This document shows positions 9,479-17,087 of a stretch of 64,000 nt of DNA, piece by piece. The translations under genes and the position numbers were made by a program. Every line of letters begins with the position of its first letter. Positions within the stretch are counted from its first letter, which is position 1. The stretch lies in assembly GCF_036032445.1 (NCBI RefSeq), contig NZ_CP107932.1, forward strand, positions 4,714,501 through 4,778,500, in the 5' to 3' direction. The notes under the pieces are model-generated. The model was not told where the DNA came from and ran no database searches. It worked only from the letters and a program-made list of their open reading frames with translations. This DNA is from Nocardia sp. NBC_00416. Its GTDB lineage: Bacteria; Actinomycetota; Actinomycetes; Mycobacteriales; Mycobacteriaceae.

Positions 9479-10372
9479 ATGACGTTCAATCCGACGCTGT
9501 GGCGCGAAGTGGCCGGGTTCGAGAACCTGACCGATATCACCTACCACCGCCATATCGAACAGGGCACCGTCCGCATCGCGTTCGACCGCCCCGAAGTGCG
9601 CAACGCCTTCCGGCCGCACACGGTAGACGAGTTGTTCACCGTCCTCGACCACGCACGGATGACGGCGGACGTCGGCGTCGTCCTGCTCACCGGCAACGGA
9701 CCCAGCGCCAAGGACGGCGGCTGGGCGTTCTGCTCCGGCGGCGACCAGCGCATCCGCGGCCGCAGCGGATACCAGTACGCGAGCGGCGATACCGCCGATA
9801 CCGTCGACAAGGCCCGCGCGGGCCGATTGCACATCCTCGAGGTCCAGCGACTCATCCGGTTCATGCCGAAAGTGGTGATCGCCTTGGTCAACGGCTGGGC
9901 GGCGGGCGGCGGGCACAGCCTGCACGTGGTGTGCGACCTCACCCTCGCCAGCCGCGAACACGCGCGCTTCAAACAAACCGACGCCGACGTGGGCAGCTTC
10001 GACGGCGGCTACGGCAGCGCCTACCTGGCCAAACTGGTCGGACAGAAGTTCGCCCGGGAGATCTTCTTCCTGGGCCGCACCTACACCGCCGCGGACATGC
10101 ACGCCATGGGCGCGGTGAACGAGGTGGTCGACCACGCGGAACTGGAGAACGTCGCGCTGGAATGGGCCGAAGCGATCAACGGCAAATCCCCGCAGGCCCA
10201 GCGGATGCTCAAATACGCGTTCAACCTGGCCGACGACGGACTCGTCGGGCAGCAGCTGTTCGCGGGAGAGGCGACGCGGATGGCCTATATGACGGACGAG
10301 GCGGTCGAGGGGCGCGACTCCTTCCTGGAAAAGCGGGCGCCGGACTGGACGCCGTATCCCTGGTACTTCTGA
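9479..10372 (+). CDS. menB: 1,4-dihydroxy-2-naphthoyl-CoA synthase MenB
   Basis: 297 aa crotonase-fold enzyme that cyclises o-succinylbenzoyl-CoA. The oxyanion-hole glycines are in AFCSGGDQRIRGRSGYQY (about residues 85-105) and NGWAAGGGHSLHVVCDLTL (about 138-156). The QTDADVGSFDGGYGSAYLAK stretch (about 163-182) carries the active-site Asp typical of MenB and separates it from other crotonases. The C-terminal end KRAPDWTPYPWYF is also MenB-like. Upstream of it, divergently, is a thioesterase; downstream is a VOC protein with 76 bp between. The N terminus is longer than in E. coli MenB, as in mycobacterial homologues. Confidence 0.96.
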   Translation: MTFNPTLWREVAGFENLTDITYHRHIEQGTVRIAFDRPEVRNAFRPHTVDELFTVLDHARMTADVGVVLLTGNGPSAKDGGWAFCSGGDQRIRGRSGYQYASGDTADTVDKARAGRLHILEVQRLIRFMPKVVIALVNGWAAGGGHSLHVVCDLTLASREHARFKQTDADVGSFDGGYGSAYLAKLVGQKFAREIFFLGRTYTAADMHAMGAVNEVVDHAELENVALEWAEAINGKSPQAQRMLKYAFNLADDGLVGQQLFAGEATRMAYMTDEAVEGRDSFLEKRAPDWTPYPWYF

Positions 10373-10448
10373 GGCGCGCCGCCCCCGCGGAGTCGCGACC
10401 CGCGAACTCGCCACCACGAGCCCGGACCGACCCCTAGACTTTCCGGCG

Positions 10449-10832
10449 ATGGACATCCTCAGCAGCCGCATCATCCTGCGACCCCGGGACTACGCGACCA
10501 CCCTCGCTTTCTATCGGGACTCCCTCGGCCTGGCCGTCTACCGGGAGTACCCCGGCGGAACCGTGTTCTTCGCCGGGCAGTCGCTGATCGAGGTGGCCGG
10601 GCACGGCGGGTCCGAATCGAGTCCGCGCGGATTCGCGGGGGCGATCTGGTTACAGGTGCGCGATGCCTCGTCGGCGGCGGTGGAACTGACGCTCAACGGT
10701 GTGGCGATCGACCGGGCACCGGTCACCGAGCCGTGGGGGCTGGTGGAGATGTGGTTGAAAGATCCCGACGGGGTGCCGATCGTGCTGGTCGAGGTACCGG
10801 ATGATCACCCGATCCGGCGGGATACCCGCTGA
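10449..10832 (+). CDS. VOC (glyoxalase/bleomycin resistance) superfamily protein
   Basis: 127 aa, a single vicinal-oxygen-chelate module pair: ILRPRDYATTLAFYRDSLGLAVYRE at the N terminus and GLVEMWLKDPDGVPIVLVEVP near residues 95-115, the typical betaalphabetabetabeta repeats. Such proteins bind a metal and act as dioxygenases, isomerases or resistance proteins; which of these applies cannot be read. A TAGACT hexamer lies 8 nt before the ATG, consistent with a nearly leaderless mRNA. Same strand as menB and menE. Confidence 0.85.
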   Translation: MDILSSRIILRPRDYATTLAFYRDSLGLAVYREYPGGTVFFAGQSLIEVAGHGGSESSPRGFAGAIWLQVRDASSAAVELTLNGVAIDRAPVTEPWGLVEMWLKDPDGVPIVLVEVPDDHPIRRDTR

Positions 10833-11114
10833 GCCCGGTGCGGGTCCGCGTTTTCTGCCGGGTTGCCAACCCCGGGTCCCCCGGGCGACGATACGATCGG
10901 ATGGCCGCCCGATCACCGACGCCCGGTGCGACCGCTTTCGTACCGTCCGACGAGTGAATCGCAGTCCCATGCCTGGCCCAGCCCAATCCGATCAGCCGGC
11001 GCCGGTGCCTTGTCCCGGCAGCGCTGACCCCTGCTGTCCGTTCGCGGGCGGACATGACACCATCGCTGCCGTGAGCGAGCGAACCACGGCCTTCCGGTTT
11101 GCCGGAGACAAGGC

Positions 11115-12287
11115 GTGGCCGTGACCAAAACCTTGCGTACTCTGCCCATTCCCACCGGCAGCGGAGTCAGTGATGTGCTGCCGCATCTGCGGCAGGTGCT
11201 GGACGGCAGCGGTTCGGCCGCATGGCTGCCGGTACCGACCAGCGATCGGCGCGAAGCCCGTCGACTGGGCGACGCGCTGGCCCCGGGAGATCCGATCGCC
11301 GACGATATCGCGCTGGTGGTCACCACATCCGGCACGACCGGGGTCCCCAAGGGCGCCATGCTCACCGCGGCAGCCCTGCGGGCCAGCGGCGACGCCACCC
11401 ACGAACGGCTCGGCGGTCCGGGCAGCTGGCTGCTCGCACTGCCGACCCATCACATCGCCGGACTCCAGGTGCTGTTGCGATCCCTGCTGGCGGGCACCGA
11501 GCCGACCGTGGTGGATGTCTCGGGCGGATTCCTGCCCGAAGCCCTGGCCGGAGCCGTCGCGAGTATGCGCGGCGAACGCCGGTACACCTCGCTGGTCCCG
11601 ACGCAGTTGATCAAGGTGCTGGAGGCTCCCGCCGCGGCGGCCGCACTGGCCGAACTGGACGCGGTGCTGATCGGCGGGGCCGCGATTCCGCTCCCCGTGT
11701 ACGAGCGGGCGCGGGAGGCCGGAATCAATGTGGTGCGCACCTACGGAATGAGCGAAACCTGCGGGGGCTGTGTCTACGACGGCGCTCCGCTTACCGGGGC
11801 ACAGGTCCGGATAGAGAACGATCGGATCCTGCTCGGCGGCGATATGCTGGCCGCGGGGTACCGCAATATGCCCGACCATCCGGCCTTCGCCGAACCCGGC
11901 TGGTTCCGCACCGATGACGCGGGTGTCGTCCGGGACGGCGTCCTGCGTGTCCTGGGCCGGTTGGACGAGGCGATCAGCACCGGCGGTCTCCTGGTCATCC
12001 CGCAGGTGGTCGAAGCGGTACTCGCGACGCATCCGGCCGTATCGGAATGCGTGGTGCTCGGACTGCCCGACGACCGGCTGGGTCAGCGGGTGGCGGTCGC
12101 GGTGGTGCCCGTACCCGGTACCGCGCCCACCCTCGACGAACTACGCGATCATGTGCTGGCCGAACTCGACGCGGTCGCCGCGCCGCGCGAACTCACCCTC
12201 GTCGACGAGATCCCGCTGCTCGGCCCGGGCAAACCGGACCGCAGCGCGCTGCGCCGGCAGCTGCCCGCCGGGACGACCTCCTCCTGA
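11115..12287 (+). CDS. menE: o-succinylbenzoate-CoA ligase MenE
   Basis: 390 aa acyl-CoA synthetase (ANL family). The AMP-binding P-loop is VTTSGTTGVPKGAML (about residues 71-85), the A5-type motif is RTYGMSETCGGCV, the ribose-binding Asp is in WFRTDDAG and GRLDEAISTGG, and the catalytic Lys is near the end in LLGPGKPDRSALR. It activates o-succinylbenzoate with ATP and CoA, supplying MenB. The GTG start is chosen because GGAG lies 7 nt upstream; another GTG two codons downstream is possible. A possible 17-codon reading frame starting at 11071 ends inside the first codons of menE (see findings). The protein is compact, as in other actinobacterial MenE. Confidence 0.93.
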   Translation: MAVTKTLRTLPIPTGSGVSDVLPHLRQVLDGSGSAAWLPVPTSDRREARRLGDALAPGDPIADDIALVVTTSGTTGVPKGAMLTAAALRASGDATHERLGGPGSWLLALPTHHIAGLQVLLRSLLAGTEPTVVDVSGGFLPEALAGAVASMRGERRYTSLVPTQLIKVLEAPAAAAALAELDAVLIGGAAIPLPVYERAREAGINVVRTYGMSETCGGCVYDGAPLTGAQVRIENDRILLGGDMLAAGYRNMPDHPAFAEPGWFRTDDAGVVRDGVLRVLGRLDEAISTGGLLVIPQVVEAVLATHPAVSECVVLGLPDDRLGQRVAVAVVPVPGTAPTLDELRDHVLAELDAVAAPRELTLVDEIPLLGPGKPDRSALRRQLPAGTTSS

Positions 12288-12291
12288 CCGA

Positions 12292-12320
12292 GCGGTCCGC
12301 GGCCGCGAGTGCCGTGGACC
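12292..12320 (+). terminator. Hairpin terminator after menE
   Basis: An 11-bp stem (arms 12292-12302 and 12310-12320, one G-U pair on the plus strand) with a 7-nt loop begins 4 nt after the menE stop and lies before the convergent gene at 12345. No T-tract follows, which is common in actinobacteria. Confidence 0.55.
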
Positions 12321-12344
12321 GGGCCGGACGACGATCACAGCGGG

Positions 12345-12632
12345 TCAGGGCCCTTCGTCCGCGTCCGCGCCGTCGTAGTCGTCGCCCATCGGGACCGGGA
12401 TGGCCTGTTCGGCGATATCGACCGGATCGGCGTGCCATTCGCCTCCGGTACCGGAAATCGGGGCAGGCTCCTCGGGCACCGGCATATCGTCGGGAACCGA
12501 CCGGGGATCGATATCGGTGTACGGGGCATCGTCGGGATATGCGGGTGCGGCCTGTTCGGCGCGATCGGCTTCGGGTACCGCGTCGAAGACCCCGGGTTCG
12601 ACCGTCCGGGATGGTTCATTGCGCTGGGCCAT
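12345..12632 (-). CDS. Small acidic hypothetical protein
   Basis: 95 aa, strongly acidic and rich in Asp, Glu, Pro and Ala (for example DDAPYTDIDPRSVPDD and MGDDYDGADADEGP), so probably intrinsically disordered. No domain, signal peptide or membrane segment. The ATG has a strong GGAGGAG-type ribosome site about 10 nt upstream. It converges on menE and is divergent from menA. I do not recognise a family; conservation among Nocardia is plausible but not checked. Confidence 0.65.
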   Translation of the reverse strand: MAQRNEPSRTVEPGVFDAVPEADRAEQAAPAYPDDAPYTDIDPRSVPDDMPVPEEPAPISGTGGEWHADPVDIAEQAIPVPMGDDYDGADADEGP

Positions 12633-12873
12633 CGTGGCTCCTCTCCTCCGGATACGCCTCGCCGGGCGAACTACCCGCCGAGTGGAAGATCAGTCCAACG
12701 CTGTCGAGGATGCCCCCGGCGGACCGATCAGGCAAGTAACGTTTTCCACGTCGCAGTGCACGGTGCGTCACCGCGACCCACACCCGACCGGGTCCGGCGC
12801 CCGCCGCGCGTACCTCCGTATTCGGCTTCGGCTGTGCACGGTCTTCGGATGGTCCGCTCCCGGCTTCGCCCGT

Positions 12874-12879
12874 TAGGCT
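12874..12879 (+). promoter_or_regulatory. -10 element (TAGGCT) of menA, leaderless arrangement
   Basis: TAGGCT fits the TANNNT pattern and lies 6 nt before the menA ATG. No Shine-Dalgarno is present between, so transcription probably starts at the ATG. Confidence 0.45.
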
Positions 12880-12885
12880 GCGGGA

Positions 12886-13758
12886 ATGGCAACCGCAGCA
12901 CAATGGCTCGAGGGCGCCCGGCCCAGAACTCTGCCGAACGCGATCGCCCCCGTGCTGGCCGGTACCGGCGCGGCGGCGGCCGTCGACGGCGCGGTCTGGT
13001 GGAAAGCGCTCCTGGCGCTGGGTGTTTCGATGGCGCTCATCATCGGCGTCAACTACGCCAACGACTATTCCGATGGGATCCGCGGTACCGACGACGAACG
13101 AGTCGGTCCGCTGCGCCTGGTCGGTTCCGGACTCGCCTCCCCCGCCGCGGTGCGTGGCGCGGCGATCGCGAGCCTGGCCGTCGGCGCGGTACTCGGTCTG
13201 GTGCTGGCGGTGCTGACAGCCTGGTGGTTGGTGCTGATCGGCGCGGTGTGCCTGGCCGGCGCCTGGTTCTACACCGGCGGTAGCAAACCCTACGGCTACA
13301 GCGGTTTCGGCGAGATCGCCGTCTTCGTGTTCTTCGGTCTGGTGGCGGTACTGGGCACGGAGTTCGTGCAGGCCCGGCGGATCGACTGGGTGGGGGTGGC
13401 GCTGGCGATCGGGGTGGGCGCGTTCTCCAGCGCGGTGCTGGTCGCCAACAATCTGCGCGATATCCCCACCGATACCGAGACCGGTAAGACCACACTGGCC
13501 GTGAAACTGGGCGATACCCGCACTCGCACGCTGCACCTGGTGCTGCTGGCCGTCCCGTTCGTGATGACGCTGGTACTACTGGCTCGCACCCCCTGGGCGC
13601 TGGCGGGATTGCTGGCCGTACCACTGGCCGTACGCGCGAACGCCCCGGTCCGGGCGGACCGGGGCGGACTGGAACTGATCCCCGCGCTGCGCGATACGGG
13701 CCTCGCCATGCTGGCCTGGTCGGCACTCACCGCGGTAGCCCTCTGGCTGGGCGCCTGA
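12886..13758 (+). CDS. menA: 1,4-dihydroxy-2-naphthoate polyprenyltransferase MenA
   Basis: 290 aa integral membrane prenyltransferase of the UbiA superfamily; it attaches the polyprenyl tail to 1,4-dihydroxy-2-naphthoate. The first Asp-rich motif is NDYSDGIRGTDDERVGP (about residues 64-80) and the second is NNLRDIPTDTETGK (about 188-201); both bind prenyl diphosphate through Mg. About eight or nine hydrophobic segments follow the N-terminal ARPRTLPNAIAPVLAG motif. The product demethylmenaquinone would be finished by MenG, not present here. It converges on the holin-like gene (13 bp apart). Confidence 0.96.
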   Translation: MATAAQWLEGARPRTLPNAIAPVLAGTGAAAAVDGAVWWKALLALGVSMALIIGVNYANDYSDGIRGTDDERVGPLRLVGSGLASPAAVRGAAIASLAVGAVLGLVLAVLTAWWLVLIGAVCLAGAWFYTGGSKPYGYSGFGEIAVFVFFGLVAVLGTEFVQARRIDWVGVALAIGVGAFSSAVLVANNLRDIPTDTETGKTTLAVKLGDTRTRTLHLVLLAVPFVMTLVLLARTPWALAGLLAVPLAVRANAPVRADRGGLELIPALRDTGLAMLAWSALTAVALWLGA

Positions 13759-13771
13759 CAGCGCCGGGTAT

Positions 13772-14155
13772 TCAGTCGTTATCCGGTACCAGAATCCCGA
13801 TGGCCCAGTTCACGATCGTGATGATGATGGCGCCCAGGAATGCCGCCCAGAAGCCGTCGATCCGCAGACCGTAATCGGTGGCCTCGGTGATCCAGGCCGT
13901 GAGCCACAGCATCAAGGCGTTGATCACCAGCAGGAACAGGCCGAGGGTCAAGATGACCAGCGGCAGCGACAGTAATTTCACGAACGGTTTGACGAAGGCG
14001 TTCACCACCGTGAACACCACCGCTATCGCGAGCAGGACCACGATTTTCGCGCCGTTGCCCTGATCGGGAGGGGAAATGATCTCGATTTTGCCGACCCAAA
14101 GCGCGGCCAGCCAGATGGCGAAGGCGGTACCGATCAACCGGAGCACAAGCTGCAT
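13772..14155 (-). CDS. Phage-holin-family (PF04020-like) membrane protein
   Basis: 127 aa with about four hydrophobic helices: an N-terminal one, KIVVLLAIAVVFTVVNAFV, LPLVILTLGLFLLVINALML and a last one ending AIGILVPDND. The NAFVKPFVKLLSLPLVILTLG motif is typical of the small chromosomal membrane proteins grouped as 'phage holin family' (PF04020, also called YvlD/DUF360-type). Despite the name there is no phage context; the cellular role is unknown. It lies downstream of the Clp-N gene on the same strand but is separated from it by a 19-bp inverted repeat. Confidence 0.8.
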   Translation of the reverse strand: MQLVLRLIGTAFAIWLAALWVGKIEIISPPDQGNGAKIVVLLAIAVVFTVVNAFVKPFVKLLSLPLVILTLGLFLLVINALMLWLTAWITEATDYGLRIDGFWAAFLGAIIITIVNWAIGILVPDND

Positions 14156-14197
14156 ATCGCCATGCTAAGCACACCGGAGCGCCGTACGCCGGATACA

Positions 14198-14281
14198 GCC
14201 GATTCCGGCTCGCCCGTGGAATTCGTTCCGTAGCGCCGGGCGTAGCCGGTTCGAGACGGATGCGGGCGAGCCGGAATCGGC
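14198..14281. repeat. 19-bp perfect inverted repeat, 46-bp spacer
   Basis: Arms 14198-14216 (GCCGATTCCGGCTCGCCCG) and 14263-14281 are exact reverse complements. The right arm ends 1 bp before the stop codon of the Clp-N gene (minus strand), so in that transcript the structure forms just after the stop. It may be a large terminator or an RNA-stability element; the 46-nt loop is unusually long for a simple terminator. Confidence 0.8.
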
Positions 14282-14282
14282 C

Positions 14283-14867
14283 TCAGGCAGCCTTGTCGAG
14301 GAAGGTGTGCACCTCGCCACGCAGTCTGTTCAGCCCCGCGGGGCCGCCGAGCAGTTCGGTGGCGACCGGGCCCGGCGCCCGCAGGATGGCGAGCAGCACA
14401 TGCCCGGATTCGATGGTCCGGTCCTTGCGCGCCAGTGCCTCGCGCAGCGACAGTTGGATCACCTTCTTGGCATCGGCGGTGAACGGGATATGCCCGAACC
14501 GGCCACCGCGGCGGCGGCCGCGCGGGCCGCGGGAGTCGTCCGGGGGCGCCGCACGGTCCAGCGCGTCGGCTCCGAAGTTCGCCTCCAGGCTTTCCCGTAC
14601 CGCGTCCAGGTCGATGCCGATCGAGCGCAGCGCCTCGGCGTCGCCGGGGCCCAGCGGCTCGTCCGCGCTCGCGGTGGCGAGGGCGCCGAACGCACGCTCC
14701 CGGGTGACACCGTTCTTCTCCAACACGGTCAGCAACTGCGGCTCACCCTGTTCCAGCAATCCGAGCAGCAGATGCTCGACCCGGATCTCCGGCGACCGCA
14801 GTTCGCGCGCCTGCTCGTGCGCCGCGGCGACCGCCATGCGGGCGTTCCTGGCAAATCTCTCGAACAT
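14283..14867 (-). CDS. Stand-alone Clp N-terminal domain protein
   Basis: 194 aa built from two Clp repeats: residues about 1-70 (MFERFARNARMAVAAAHEQA, HLLLGLL) and about 125-190 (FTADAKKVIQLSLREALA, SGHVLLAIL). This is the substrate/adaptor-binding domain of ClpC/ClpA without any AAA+ ATPase module. A basic Gly/Arg-rich linker (about 108-120) separates the repeats. The ATG directly follows the TAG stop of the HTH gene (TAGATG), so the two are translationally coupled. The N domain usually binds adaptors or phosphoarginine-tagged substrates; here it may sense such ligands or tether the HTH partner to ClpC (inference). Confidence 0.85.
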   Translation of the reverse strand: MFERFARNARMAVAAAHEQARELRSPEIRVEHLLLGLLEQGEPQLLTVLEKNGVTRERAFGALATASADEPLGPGDAEALRSIGIDLDAVRESLEANFGADALDRAAPPDDSRGPRGRRRGGRFGHIPFTADAKKVIQLSLREALARKDRTIESGHVLLAILRAPGPVATELLGGPAGLNRLRGEVHTFLDKAA

Positions 14868-15089
14868 CTATCGTCCCCTGTCTCTGCGCGTGTGCTTCTG
14901 ATGGACCGCTTGTTTGCTGACCTCGAGCGCGTCGGCGATGGCCTGCCAGGACCAGCCCTGGTTTCGCGCATTGCTCACCTGGATCGCCTCCAGCCGTTCG
15001 AGGAGTCTGCGCAGCGCCAGCACCGCCCGTAGACCCACGGCGGGGTCCGGGCTGCCCGCGGCCGCGGCCAGCGTGGTTGCTTCTGTCAT
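14868..15089 (-). CDS. Small helix-turn-helix DNA-binding protein
   Basis: 73 aa. A helical N-terminal half (LRAVLALRRLLERLEAIQVS) probably dimerises; the C-terminal half is a helix-turn-helix (GWSWQAIADALEVSKQAVHQKH, about residues 44-65). It ends in a basic tail. Its stop codon abuts the ATG of the Clp-N gene. The start codon lies 1 nt from the inverted repeat at 15091-15137, so the protein is probably the autoregulator that binds there and also controls the divergent ABC exporter. The predicted transcription start falls on the base before the ATG, so the mRNA would be leaderless. Confidence 0.8.
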   Translation of the reverse strand: MTEATTLAAAAGSPDPAVGLRAVLALRRLLERLEAIQVSNARNQGWSWQAIADALEVSKQAVHQKHTRRDRGR

Positions 15090-15090
15090 A

Positions 15091-15137
15091 CGTCAATTTT
15101 TATTGACATTCCCGCTCGATGTCAATAAAAATTGACG
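15091..15137. promoter_or_regulatory. Mirror-image divergent promoters within a 19-bp perfect inverted repeat
   Basis: Arms 15091-15109 and 15119-15137 are exact reverse complements (CGTCAATTTTTATTGACAT and its complement), with 9 bp between. Each arm is itself a GTCAAT-N4-ATTGAC dyad, so there are two operator half-complexes. On the plus strand TTGACA (15103-15108), a 17-bp spacer and TAAAAA (15126-15131) form a promoter for the ABC exporter. On the minus strand the same elements occur at 15125-15120 and 15102-15097, pointing into the HTH gene. Each -10 lies in one arm and each -35 in the other, so a repressor on the arms would shut both promoters. Confidence 0.85.
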
Positions 15138-15197
15138 AAAGGCGGACGCAATCGCGGCGCAAGAGTCGTGCAAGACGGACAGAGGACTGTAGGCGAT

Positions 15198-16193
15198 ATG
15201 ACGAATCACGCATCAGCGGCCACGCTCGCCATCGAGGCGAACGATCTGGTCAAAGTCTTCGGCACCCAGCGTGCCGTCGACGGGGTGAGCCTGACCGTGC
15301 CGCAGGGGTCGGTGTACGGCGTGCTCGGACCGAACGGGGCCGGAAAGACCACCACCATCCGCATGCTGGCCACCCTGCTCCGGCCCGATTCGGGCAGCGC
15401 CCGCGTCTTCGGACGCGATGTGGTCGCGGAACCGGGCGCGGTGCGATCCCTCATCGGAGTCACGGGCCAGTACGCCTCGGTCGACGAGGATCTGACCGCC
15501 ACCGAGAATCTGATGGTCTTCTCCCGCCTGCTCGGCCTGAGCCGGTCCGCGGCCAGACACCGCACCGCGGAACTACTCGAGGAGTTCGAACTCTCCGACG
15601 CCGCGGACAAGGCACTGAAGAACTTCTCCGGCGGTATGCGCCGCCGACTGGACCTGGCTGCCGGGCTCATCGCCACACCGCCCCTGCTGTTCCTCGACGA
15701 GCCGACCACCGGCCTCGATCCACGGACCCGGGCACAGATGTGGGAGACCATCCGCAAACTGGTGCGCAACGGCGCCACCGTGCTCCTCACCACTCAATAT
15801 CTGGACGAGGCCGATCAGCTGGCCGACCGGATCGCGGTGATCGACCACGGCCGGGTGATCGCCGACGGCACCGCCGACGAACTCAAAGCGTCGGTAGGCG
15901 GTTCCTCGCTGCATCTGACCCTGGCCGACCGCTCCCAGCTCGAGGCGGCCCGCCGGGTCATCGGCGAGGTGCTGCGCACCGAGGCACAGACCACCCCGGA
16001 GGTCGGCCGGCTCACCGCCGCGCTGCCCGATCCGAACGGCACCACCGATCTCCTGATCCGGCTGCGCGAATGCGATATCGCGGTGGACGAGATCAGCGTG
16101 ACCAAGCCCAGCCTCGACGAGGTCTTCCTCACGCTCACCGGCCGCCCGGCCGAATCCGATACCGATACCGATACCGAACGGACCGCAGCATGA
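15198..16193 (+). CDS. DrrA-type ABC transporter ATP-binding protein
   Basis: 331 aa. Walker A is GPNGAGKTTTIRML (about residues 47-60), the signature is NFSGGMRRRLDLAAGL, Walker B is LLFLDEPTTGLDPRTR, and the H-loop is TTQYLDEADQLADRI. The C-terminal extension (about 230-325) is that of daunorubicin-resistance DrrA subunits. It energises the export of a hydrophobic compound with the permease encoded downstream, whose ATG overlaps this stop (ATGA). The start at 15198 is chosen because homology begins there. The C terminus ends in a short DTDTDT repeat, from a repeated GATACC DNA unit. Confidence 0.92.
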   Translation: MTNHASAATLAIEANDLVKVFGTQRAVDGVSLTVPQGSVYGVLGPNGAGKTTTIRMLATLLRPDSGSARVFGRDVVAEPGAVRSLIGVTGQYASVDEDLTATENLMVFSRLLGLSRSAARHRTAELLEEFELSDAADKALKNFSGGMRRRLDLAAGLIATPPLLFLDEPTTGLDPRTRAQMWETIRKLVRNGATVLLTTQYLDEADQLADRIAVIDHGRVIADGTADELKASVGGSSLHLTLADRSQLEAARRVIGEVLRTEAQTTPEVGRLTAALPDPNGTTDLLIRLRECDIAVDEISVTKPSLDEVFLTLTGRPAESDTDTDTERTAA

Positions 16194-17014
16194 CGACAAC
16201 CCTGGCGAAACCCGCACCCGTCGCGGTGCCGCGGGTACCCGAACCGACCGCCCGCATCGGCCTTCGGAAAACCTTCGACAACACCATGACCATGGCCTAT
16301 CGCGGCCTGCTCAAGATCAAGCACAATCCCGAGCAGCTCTTCGATGTGGTGATCCAGCCGGTGATCTTCACCCTGATGTTCACCTACATCTTCGGCGGCG
16401 CCATCTCCGGTGACGTGAAGAGCTATCTGCCGGTCATCATTCCGGGCATCCTGGTGCAGACCGTCGTGATGACCTCGGTGGTCACCGGGGTGCAGCTCAA
16501 AGAGGATATGGAGAAGGGCGTCTTCGACCGCTTCAAATCCCTGCCCATAGCCCGTATCTCGGCACTGTCGGGCGCGCTCACCGCCGATATGGTCCGCTAC
16601 GGCATCGCCTCGGTGCTCACCGTGGTGATGGGCCTGATCATGGGCTATCGACCGGAGGCGGCCGGGGTGCTGCTCGCGGTTGTGCTGGTCGTCGTCTGCT
16701 CGTTCGCCACCAGCTGGATCTGGGCTTTCTTCGGCGTCATCGCCAACAAAGCCTCCGCGGTACAGGGCTATTCGATGCTGGTCATGTTCCCGCTGACCTT
16801 CGCCTCCCCGGCGTTCGTCCCCAAAGAGACGATGCCGGGCTGGTTGCAGGCGTTCATCGACGTCAACCCGGTCTCCCATCTGGTGTGGGCCTGCCGCGAC
16901 CTGATGAACACCGGACACGTCGGAATCCATGTGCTCTGGTCCCTGGTGGGCGCCGCGGCGATCATCGCGGTCTTCGCGCCGCTGACCGTCCGGGCCTATA
17001 TGCGCCGGGCCTGA
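16190..17014 (+). CDS. DrrB-type ABC-2 transporter permease
   Basis: 274 aa with six predicted membrane segments of the ABC-2 type (for example QPVIFTLMFTYIFGGAI, IIPGILVQTVVMTSVVTG, FAPLTVRAYM at the end). GVFDRFKSLPIARIS (about residues 112-126) is the conserved cytoplasmic loop of DrrB proteins. It forms the membrane half of the exporter with the ATPase; start and stop overlap by 4 bp. The substrate is unknown. The last 15 bases of the gene are repeated 18 bp downstream, giving a second in-frame stop. Confidence 0.9.
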   Translation: MTTTLAKPAPVAVPRVPEPTARIGLRKTFDNTMTMAYRGLLKIKHNPEQLFDVVIQPVIFTLMFTYIFGGAISGDVKSYLPVIIPGILVQTVVMTSVVTGVQLKEDMEKGVFDRFKSLPIARISALSGALTADMVRYGIASVLTVVMGLIMGYRPEAAGVLLAVVLVVVCSFATSWIWAFFGVIANKASAVQGYSMLVMFPLTFASPAFVPKETMPGWLQAFIDVNPVSHLVWACRDLMNTGHVGIHVLWSLVGAAAIIAVFAPLTVRAYMRRA

Positions 17015-17042
17015 GATACGCGCCGGGCCTGAGACGATCCGC

Positions 17043-17087
17043 ACCGGGTCCGCTCAATCGACCACAGGTCGGTCGAGCGGGCCCGGT
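17043..17087. terminator. Hairpin between convergent ABC permease and SARP genes
   Basis: Imperfect 21-bp stem (arms 17043-17063 and 17067-17087, three non-Watson-Crick positions) with a 3-nt loop. It begins 28 nt after the permease stop and covers the 3' end of the convergent SARP gene, so it could terminate transcription from both sides. No T-tract. Confidence 0.5.
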
